Source of the DNA: Neurospora intermedia
Taxonomy: Eukaryota; Ascomycota; Sordariomycetes; Sordariales; Sordariaceae
Direction: 5' to 3'
Length of the DNA stretch: 64,000 bases
NCBI GenBank assembly: GCA_037102815.1
Contig: BTPP01000004.1
Location: forward strand, 4,526,001-4,590,000
The number at the start of each line of letters is the position of its first letter. Position 1 is the first letter of the stretch. The notes under the pieces are model-generated. The model did no database searches, was not told where the DNA came from, and saw only the letters and a list, made by a program, of their open reading frames with translations. Below, piece after piece: positions 56,943 through 64,000 of the stretch. A program made the translations under genes and the position numbers.

Positions 56943-57417
56943 TTACTGAGTGCGAGGAGGGACTGAAAAGAGGTTAGTACGAGTCGGAAGTTGTAATCGC
57001 AGGAGTAGCTCGCGACATACCTTCTTCCGTCTTCCCATCTTCCTTTCCTTGCACCTGACTTGCCTCGTCGTAGGTAGGGAGCCTCTCGGAAATTGTGGAT
57101 TCCACTGTCATCTCTCCTGAACTTGGATTTTGGGTATAGGCGGGTAGTTGTGGCTCTGGTTGCAGGCGCCGACCGTTGACAAGGTGGGCGGCAGGAGCGA
57201 CAGCGACTTGAGGGGCACGGTTGCCGGCACTTCTGGCTGGGCGGTTGGTCTCTTCTTGACCAAGGAAATCGAGAATTTGGTCGATGTCGATCCCCCCAAA
57301 CAGTTCGACGTCGTCGACAGTTTCGTAAACTACTTCAGCGTCTTCGCGGCGCAGAGTGGGAATCTGGTTGTTGGCCCTAGGGCGAGAGCGGCGAGCAGAT
57401 GTGCGTGTGAAAGGCAT
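56943..57417 (-). CDS. PY-array protein 4
   Basis: Exons 57417-57021 and 56962-56943 give 138 residues. The intron is textbook (GTATGT…TACTAAC…CAG, 58 bp) and the second exon adds only VPPRTQ. The start MPFTRTSARRSRPRANNQ, then LRREDAEVV, is shared with proteins 5 and the 63 kb gene. An acidic helix follows (DVELFGGIDIDQILDFL). The array block is LPAYTQNPSSGEMTVES, then RLPTYDEAS, two LPxY motifs with the acidic/Ala follow-up (YDEA) common in true WW-domain ligands. There is no NLS-like tail. TATAAAA lies 135 bp upstream (57552-57558). Confidence 0.72.
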
Positions 57418-57551
57418 CTTGGTGGATTTGTACTCGACCAGGCTGGTTACCTAGGTGTGTTTTGGTGATGACTCTGATGTGTGCAAGAGTGCGCGAAGTT
57501 GTTGCGAGAAAAGAGAAGATCCAGTCGCATTTGGTTCCATCGTGTCGACGG

Positions 57552-57558
57552 TTTTATA
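57552..57558 (-). promoter_or_regulatory. TATA box of array gene 4
   Basis: TATAAAA on the minus strand, 135 bp before ATG 57417. The adjoining GACGTTC matches GACGTTG next to the CATAAAA of array gene 5. Confidence 0.55.
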
Positions 57559-58181
57559 GACGTTCTTGGTGTTCAAGGTTCTGGTTCATTTTCTCGTTCG
57601 CCAGGTTTGAACACTGAGAAAACCACTGAACAGCCTTATTATTTGCATTTATATCGGTCTTTTCAAGGTCCGACGTCGCCAGGGGTTTTGAGGTTGTGGT
57701 TCATGTTTCTATAGCAACGGCTCCAAATTGAGAACCTTGGTCGAGGAGCGCGTCTTCGATACAGGTAGCAAGCGATGCTACTGAAATAAAACCTCCTAGT
57801 CGAGATTTCGACGAGAACCTTCCATGGACTTTACCATTTTCGAAGCAGACAATAGGCGTTGGCGCAAAGATATCACCGAGTGTCTCGGGTGGAGGACATG
57901 CGTAGGGCGGATGTGGTTTGGGTCCCAGGTACCTAATCTTCCATTTCTCTAAAAACAGGTAGGATCACAACGACCGTGTCAATGCAAATGACATGGTAAA
58001 AAAAATGATTTCTTCCAGCCACAGATCGTTGGCAAGAAGGACCAATATTCGGCAATGATTGTAAGCAAAGGGGGGAGAACGGTAGCAAGAGCGAATTATG
58101 CTAACGAAAGAAGGCTGAAGTTGCTTCAAACTATGTTCATGACGAACGTCGAACTTGTCCGCCGGGCAATAAGCCCCTCTC

Positions 58182-58661
58182 TCAGCCTTGTGACCTCCTT
58201 TCCTCTTCTCCCCTCCCCACCTCAGAGTACTCAGGTAGCTCCTCCCCCCGCTCAGACGGCGAGATATCCATAGTCGTCTCCCCGGCGCCAGGAAGCTTGG
58301 TATACAGAGGCGGTATATTCACTTCCTCGGGATTCCGATCCGGAGAAGGCCTCGCAGGATGGGGGAGGTTAGGCGTGTTGGAATGAACTAGGGTAGCGAG
58401 GAATAAAAAAATTTAGTACGCTACAGCCTTTGAGCGATCGAGGGCGAGATTAAACGTACTACGATGAGAACGCTGGACTGGACTGCCGAAAAGACTTCTT
58501 AAAATGTCGTTTACTTGGTCGGTGTAGATCCCGAAATCGATAGCCTGTCCGTGCTGGTCGACGATCGTCTCGTGGCTAACTGCGTCTTGTCGATGAAGCG
58601 AGGGAGGTGGGTTGTTGGTGGCTTGTCTTGTGCGACGAGCGTTCGTTCTTTCGGCAGGCAT
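58182..58661 (-). CDS. PY-array protein 5
   Basis: Exons 58661-58460 and 58387-58182 give 135 residues. The intron has a GTACGT donor, TACTAA branch and CCCTAG acceptor, and joining restores one continuous frame. The start MPAERTNARRTRQATNNPPP, then LHRQDAVSHE, is shared with protein 4. A short acidic helix follows (IYTDQVNDILRSLF). The array block is PPLYTKLPGAGETTMDIS, then ELPEYSEVG, that is one PPxY and one LPxY. The protein ends soon after. Compared with protein 4 the intron sits earlier, before the block. CATAAAA at 58814-58820 is the likely TATA element. Confidence 0.7.
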
Positions 58662-58813
58662 CGTTGCTTTTGTAGAAGAGTTTGTAGATACTTGTTGGTA
58701 AGAAGTATGATCGCTTCACGATTTTTGGTGCGCAAGTGTAGGTGTAGTGGTAGAGTTGAATCATATAGAGGTAAGGAGAACGAAAAGCGTTGTCGGTCCT
58801 GAGGGGCACAAAG

Positions 58814-58820
58814 TTTTATG
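58814..58820 (-). promoter_or_regulatory. TATA-like element of array gene 5
   Basis: CATAAAA on the minus strand, about 155 bp before ATG 58661. Confidence 0.45.
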
Positions 58821-59271
58821 GACGTTGGCGAGGAGTCAAAGTTTTTAGGTTGCCACATTTGAAGACTGGACGGAATGTGCGACTGAACAGTCACCCCATT
58901 CACCTGTGTTGTGACTGAAATTACATGTAGAGGTAGGTAGGTACACTACCTATGAAAGTGGGATAACAACGACATGACATGTATCGACTGAGAGCGTCCA
59001 GCTTGATGACCTAAAGCCTTCAGGAACTGTATTCCATGACTCCTCCAGTGACGTCGATGACCTATTCCCTAACTCATCCATTCCATAGAAGTAGACATGA
59101 CCCCTTCGCACTCGTGACACCACACAACCGTGATAAATTGCTGCTCATTGTCCCTTCTAGGTATGTTTGGTCAGCGGCTGATTCACTAACAAGCAGACAT
59201 TCTGCTAGATTTGGACTCGGAATTACCCATCTTACCTCTAAAGTACTCTATGGCGTCAGTTAACATAGCTT

Positions 59272-59856
59272 CTAAGTAGAAGGGTCGTCCAGGACGAGCC
59301 TCGCGAGCGATTCCATTAAGGGAAGGTCGCTTGCGGGGGGCTAAGAAAGGGTAGAAGTAGTAAGTATCAATAGTCTTAGAGCGATAATAGGTATGATATC
59401 AAGTAGATAGTCGGGGGGTTAAGCCTTGCAACGTACCTCCACCAGAATTTCAGTCGGGCCTATGATCCTTCTCTTCTTCGCCGACCATCTGCAACGACCA
59501 TCAAGCCTCGTCCTACGCTTCCTTTTCCTCCCCGCAACCACATCATCCGTGGGCACAGCATCACGGTAGGAAGGCAGCTTCTCCGAAGTCGAGATGTCGA
59601 CTGTTATCTCGTCGGCTGATGGCACCTTGGTGTATAGCGGAAGAGGTTCGATTGTTTCCTCGTCGATAGTCGGGAAGGTGGTACCTGGATTGAAGCCGAG
59701 GACTCGAATAGCTCGAATACGGCGAGCCATTTGGCGATACCGCTGGACTTGTATCGCCGAGTCAACATCTAGTGAAATTACGCTTTCAAAGATTGGATAC
59801 CTGTAGTTGGCGTTGGACTGCGGAAGCCTGGTATTGCTGCGTCCTTCGGAAGGCAT
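59272..59856 (-). CDS. PY-array protein 6
   Basis: Exons 59856-59437 and 59340-59272 give 162 residues. The donor is GTACGT in phase 0 and the acceptor CTTAG. If the intron is not spliced the protein ends four residues into it (VRCKA), so the C-terminus is less certain than the rest. The start MPSEGRSNTRLPQS is a diverged form of the array start. A basic helical middle follows (QRYRQMARRIRAIRVL). The array block is PLPLYTKVPSADEITVDIS, then KLPSYRDAV, giving two LPxY motifs. A strongly basic tail (GRKRKRRTRLDGR, AKKRR) could direct it to the nucleus. Confidence 0.68.
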
Positions 59857-60991
59857 TTTGCTGTTGAGTTGAGGTGCTGTGATGATGTGATGTTGTGGGG
59901 TAGATAGGCCTGGATGTTGGTGCAAGAATGCGCGTTGCTTGTGCAAGAAATCAGGGAGGAAGAGATTGAGACGACTTCCATGTTGTCGACGACTTTAAAT
60001 CTGTCAAACGATTTCGACGTTCGCTTCCAGTTTTTCACGGTCGCTAGATCTGTTCCTGGACACTTGAACAGCGAACAGCACGGGCTTTCACTCAAGGTCC
60101 AGGCTGAATGACCACAATGTTCGTGCACTGTCAGCTTCAAGAACACCGCTAACGAGTTCTACCTTGCTGTTCACTGTTCAGCAATGTGAGGTCAGGGAAC
60201 TGAGGATGGTGGCTGTAGTGGTGAGGTATCAAGGTAGTACCAACGTATCACTGGTGATGAGGCTCGAACGATGAAGGAAGGCAGGACAGGGAATCTCATG
60301 TGGAGGGTTGTAACGAGAAATAAGCAGTTAGAGGATTGTATTCATTGGGAGGGTACGATGAAAGTCCAATGGAGCTAACTTACAAATATATCACCTCTTC
60401 CAGATCTGCCGTGAATCAGGTTGCCAAACTTGGCCTTGCGGAGCAGTTGAGCGTTGTGCCGGTCTTATTACCTATATGTTCCTCTAGCCTATTTCTATCC
60501 TCTTCTTCCTCCAAAGCATTGAAACAATCTCAAATCCCTGTTGCACACTGAACTGAAAAACGCGTGTAGAGGTAGTCAGCTGTCCACGAAAATTATCTCT
60601 TTGTTCCATGGCCTACCAACTTACTTGGATGTACTACACCATAGGCACTCACTGCGTGTTCTTCCCCATACGCACCCCAAAGCCTCCTTCACCTAAGCCC
60701 ACGGCCAGCCCCGTCCTCAGTACCCCATACATGCCGGCATCCAGGACAGTCGCAAAACCCTGGCCAATCATAGAGTCTGTACATCCAAGTCCCTTCTGCT
60801 GTGGGTGCAGGTACCCCTATCCTGGTAGTGCGATTCTCATCAACGGAGACACCTAGAGGAGTAGGTGTAAGCAGAATCGGATCTGGCAGCTGGGTTTCTC
60901 TTTCCTGAATATCAACAGCAGGAGTAACCTCAGAGAAAACAGGGCCTCTGAGTGCCGCCCGCCGTGGCCTTCCTTCTCGTCTGAGGTCCCG
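59857..60991. other. Spacer
   Basis: No gene recognised. A TAGAGGTA octamer lies at 60567-60574. Confidence 0.5.
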
Positions 60992-61306
60992 CTACAGCGC
61001 GTTGATGCTTTGGTCCAAGCTGGAAAGACGGCGAGCGAGATCTGGAGGAGATGGAGCCTGAGATCCGGTGCCACTTCGGTTGTGCCGGGTGATGGGGGGT
61101 GAAGTCTGCCGTAGATTGGTAGGTTCTAATTCGGGGGAGGTAACCCACGAGCTAAGCGAGTTTCGGAAATGAAGCGGAATAGACGCCAACTCATCCGGGG
61201 TAAAAATTCGGATAGTTGCCGTCTCCATCATAATTTTAGGATCGAGTGGCATGCGGTCCAACTTTTGCTGCCGTTGAGACAGGCTTCGGTAAAGCGGAAG
61301 GCCCAT
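60992..61306 (-). CDS. MGLPLYRS protein A
   Basis: A 104-residue frame beginning MGLPLYRSLSQRQQKL and ending LARRLSSLDQSINAL. The first eight residues are identical to the 63.1 kb gene and contain an LPxY motif (LPLY) directly after the start, plus a possible myristoylation glycine. The middle is Ser/Thr/Pro-rich. It lacks the central array block. Upstream, TGTATTTATACC (minus strand, 61549-61560) is shared with the 63.1 kb gene. Probably a shortened paralogue of that gene. Function unknown. Confidence 0.55.
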   Translation of the reverse strand: MGLPLYRSLSQRQQKLDRMPLDPKIMMETATIRIFTPDELASIPLHFRNSLSSWVTSPELEPTNLRQTSPPITRHNRSGTGSQAPSPPDLARRLSSLDQSINAL

Positions 61307-62208
61307 ATTAGCTCTGGATGAGGTGCAGCTGTGTGGACTGGGAGGGATCTGGAAGCGGGCAAGGCCGAGCAGTATCAATAGTACGTCCAGGACAACTAAG
61401 TCGAAAGTTGTGGTGGAGGTAAAGGATCGAGCATCGGAAGTCTTTCGACTGTAAAAGATAAAGGAGAGCGTTGGTGGGGGAAGTGCTCGATCGACGCCTT
61501 GGTTGTAGAAAAGAAGAGAAAGAATAGAATTCCCGGACCCAGGGCAGGTATAAATACATCAACTCGGGATTCAAGGCGACCTGTGCTCCGACGGAGATTA
61601 TGTCGCTTCTAGGGTCACATCATTTGTGCATACCTGCCCTCTGCACTTCATGCCCCATGGCAAGAAGAGACCACATGAGATGGAATTTAAGAATCAAGAA
61701 GGATGGAACTTTGCATGGTGTTTTGACAAGTTCAAATTCATCAAGGCGAATGTGAGTTTGCGAAATTGATTAGAGGTAATGAGTAAAAATCAGGTTGATG
61801 TGATTGACGCGAAGAGGGAGAATTGTCCACGGCCTGGAAGTGACACCTGTCAAATGTGGCGGTGCAGATATTTGCATTGAGGTTGGCCACGAATAGAGGC
61901 ATCACATACGTCACTCATTTTCAACAAGCGCTGTTCGTTCTTTGAATTGGCAAAACTGGTATTAATATATCGCTGGGAATATCTGCCCTGTCCCATGACC
62001 GGTTATTGACGCCTAACACCTGTGAACTTCAAGTCAGAATTGTTTCTATGACCCTTGCCTGCTACCAAACCATGTCTCTCCATAAAATGTGCCACTGCGT
62101 CCATTTGTCCACCACTGGCTCGCCTGAATGCCAGCAACCCGGCGCCGAAACCAGTCCACAGCCCCTGGACAATCTCCTTTGAGCTGAGCGCTCATCCACG
62201 GCCAGCTA
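61307..62208. other. Spacer
   Basis: No gene recognised. TAGAGGTA at 61771-61778. The shared TATA-like element of the MGLPLYRS genes is at 61549-61560. Confidence 0.5.
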
Positions 62209-63081
62209 CTATTCCGACCTTCCGTTACGCACCCGGGACGACTGACGAGGCGAGCGGCTTCCACTGCTTCCACTGCTTCCGGTGCCTTGACTAGAGGTGG
62301 TCGTGCTGGTCGTGCTTTGAGTCGACGTACCCGACTGCCCCATCCTCTGCCGACGAGCTCCTCTAATCGTCGCGTCCGACGGCCGAGGAAGAGGGGGAGG
62401 GAGACGGCGCGAGGGAGGAATGACTTGACCTTCTTCTCTGCCTCTGACTTGCACTTGTGCCAGGCCTGAATCCTGGCTGACGACAACCTGGACGAAGCCG
62501 CCACGACCGCCACCGCTTACCTGTCTTGAGGCGGCTTGAGCAGGACCTGCCACTTGTTGCTGGCGCTGCTGGGGCTGGGGAGCGACAGACGAGGAGTCTT
62601 GGGCTTCAGGGCGGGGAGGGGTACTGGCCGCCTCAATTTCCGGGGTGGACCAGTCCATGTCCGGAGTGCCGTAGTCCGGGAGACGAAGTTCTTCCTCTTC
62701 GGCGGGGGTCGCCAACTCGCTTGAGTTGAAGCTTGTCCGGCTGTACCTGGACAAAACAGCACTTGCCATCGTATCACTCTCGTCTTCGGTTGAAGGGATA
62801 GGGGCTCCAAAGCGGGGAGGGAGAACAGGGCGACGTGGAGCCTCGACTTCGACAGAGCGGCGAGTTAGGTCAATGGGCCGCTCTTGTGTACCAGTCGCAG
62901 CCTCGGAGGGGGTCTGGGAGAAGAGCCGCTGGGCATCTTCGCGACGGAGAGGAGGGGGAGGGGCGCCGGACCTTGCGCGGCGCGGGTCGGGTTGCTGTTG
63001 TTGACTTGCCGCTTGGTTTGCGGCCTCAAGCTGGCGGCGAAGGGCCTCGCTTGAGGGGGAACGGTACAAGGGCAGTCCCAT
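62209..63081 (-). CDS. MGLPLYRS protein B, Pro/Ser/Gln-rich
   Basis: An intronless 290-residue frame from ATG 63081. It begins MGLPLYRSPSSEALRRQLEA (LPLY motif). It then has PPPPLRREDAQRLF, the LRREDA element of array protein 4, followed by LRLPDYGTPDMDW with a second LPxY motif. A Gln-rich stretch, a PPPLPRP proline motif and a Ser/Thr/Gly-rich end complete it. It is mostly disordered. A GTAAGC-type donor lies near 62518, so a spliced form with a different C-terminus is possible. It links the MGLPLYRS pair to the array, but lacks the YT…GE.T core. Confidence 0.62.
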   Translation of the reverse strand: MGLPLYRSPSSEALRRQLEAANQAASQQQQPDPRRARSGAPPPPLRREDAQRLFSQTPSEAATGTQERPIDLTRRSVEVEAPRRPVLPPRFGAPIPSTEDESDTMASAVLSRYSRTSFNSSELATPAEEEELRLPDYGTPDMDWSTPEIEAASTPPRPEAQDSSSVAPQPQQRQQQVAGPAQAASRQVSGGGRGGFVQVVVSQDSGLAQVQVRGREEGQVIPPSRRLPPPLPRPSDATIRGARRQRMGQSGTSTQSTTSTTTSSQGTGSSGSSGSRSPRQSSRVRNGRSE

Positions 63082-63228
63082 GGCGACGTTGTTGACTTGG
63101 AGGTATATAGAAGTGGGCGTGAAGGTTGTGTGAAGATCTTGTCCGAGAATCTTAAATCTGTTTTTTGTTGATCTTCCGAGTTGAGTGGTAGAAGGAGAAA
63201 GAGAAGGATGTTGGTCAAGGAGGAGGGG

Positions 63229-63236
63229 TATAAATA
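63229..63236 (-). promoter_or_regulatory. TATA-like element of the 63.1 kb gene
   Basis: TATTTATA on the minus strand (TATAAATA on the plus strand), about 150 bp before ATG 63081, within GGTGTATTTATACC. The same element precedes the 61.3 kb gene. Confidence 0.45.
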
Positions 63237-64000
63237 CACCAGATATGACCCACCACGACGAGTTCCCACTCTCAGGTGAATGGGTTTTGGACTTCACTGA
63301 TATCTTATTCAGACGGCTACGATAGAAGGAGAGGAACAGATGAAAGACTACCAGCTGCAGGCATATCCACGAAACCTTCTCGTCTGAAGTCAGGCAACGG
63401 CGTAGACAGGTCATCATTCTCCTCAAGCCGTCAAGCTCCCAGTGAAGCATGACGCAAACAGCATTTTGTGATTCACAGCAGTTTGGTCTGCTATTGTTTT
63501 CTTACTGCAGTCAGAAGTGTTTGCCTTAGGTTCATCTCATCTTAGGCCCCTCCATTTTCCATGGCGTCCAGCCCATCGCCATTGCGACTCTGCTACAGTC
63601 ATCGATACCGCAAGCAGTCCACTCAATAGCAGCAGCATTTTAGTCAAAGCTTGCTGTGTTCTTTCTGTAGCTGAACCAACGGCTTGCGGTTCCCTTCAAA
63701 CGAAGACTCTCTGGCAGTTGGAGCCATTGGTTCCCCATCATGACCGACACAACGGACAACATCAGACGACGACCGGCACTGACGATGCATTTGTCGACGA
63801 ACTTAGCACTCAGCTTTGCGCGCTTATCAATACCGAGGCAAGGGGCAGATGGATCAACCCCCAATTTGAGCAGCTCTACAAGTACCGCTAGGCACTAGCT
63901 GGCGCGTATTCCCGCCCTTCAAACGCGAACGGTGCACCCGCTACTGGAAACTCCATGCGATGACAGGCGCGGGGGGCACTTTCAACCTTGCCAATGATGC
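63237..64000. other. Window end; possible partial gene
   Basis: A plus-strand frame ending at 63891 finishes with FVDELSTQLCALINTEARG, which looks coding, but no start, intron or family could be fixed and the window ends shortly after. Confidence 0.3.

Overview
This window is filamentous-fungal nuclear DNA. Genes carry short GT-AG introns (about 50-140 bp) with CTAAC/CTGAC branch sites, and the recognisable proteins are typical of Pezizomycotina: a GH10 xylanase, a class II hydrophobin, an X325/BIM1-like protein, a ferric reductase, a P450 and a GOOX-type oxidase. A Sordariales fungus (Neurospora/Sordaria/Podospora-like) is the best guess. This rests on gene content, intron style, TAGGTA-rich spacers and a few C-to-T-type nonsense positions that look like repeat-induced point mutation. 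No species is claimed.

Layout. 0-3.4 kb: one hypothetical Cys-rich protein and spacer. 3.5-6.3 kb: convergent pair, secreted GH10 xylanase (+) and LanC-like zinc protein (-). 7.6-8.9 kb: a repeat-containing PY-motif protein followed by a partial tandem copy of its 3' end. 11.0-13.5 kb: class II hydrophobin, an intron-bearing tRNA, and a GPI-anchored X325 copper protein. 15.8-20.9 kb: ferric reductase and an arginyl-tRNA synthetase that probably serves both cytosol and mitochondria. 24.1-26.8 kb: a cytochrome P450 with a very long acidic/His-rich tail. 29.0-30.6 kb: a bicovalent-FAD oxidase with an 8-nt microexon. 36.2-38.4 kb: an alpha-dioxygenase-like haem peroxidase. 38.8-40.6 kb: an F-box-like protein.

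The right part (42-63 kb) has a different character. It carries an array of small minus-strand genes, mostly single-exon, that look lineage-specific. Six of them share an N-terminal Ser/Arg/Pro-rich start and a block in which two proline-tyrosine motifs (PPxY, LPxY or close variants) flank a conserved YT..P..(G/D)E.T(V/M) core. Three more same-strand genes (about 43.4, 61.3 and 63.1 kb) and the 7.6 kb gene carry LPxY/PPxY motifs and parts of the same start. One member ends in two hydrophobic segments. PY motifs are the ligands of WW domains of Nedd4/Rsp5-type ubiquitin ligases, so the array may encode a young family of ligase adaptors or decoys; that function is inference. Between 44.5 and 51.5 kb lie broken C2H2 zinc-finger fragments, duplicated fragments in inverted orientation, and a gene interrupted by one in-frame TAG.

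The octamer TAGAGGTA/TACCTCTA occurs 27 times by eye (about 2 expected), mostly in the 34-62 kb half. Most recognised genes on the left act in biomass attack, surface coating, metal uptake or oxidation. They do not form an obvious biosynthetic cluster, because no PKS, NRPS or terpene synthase is present.
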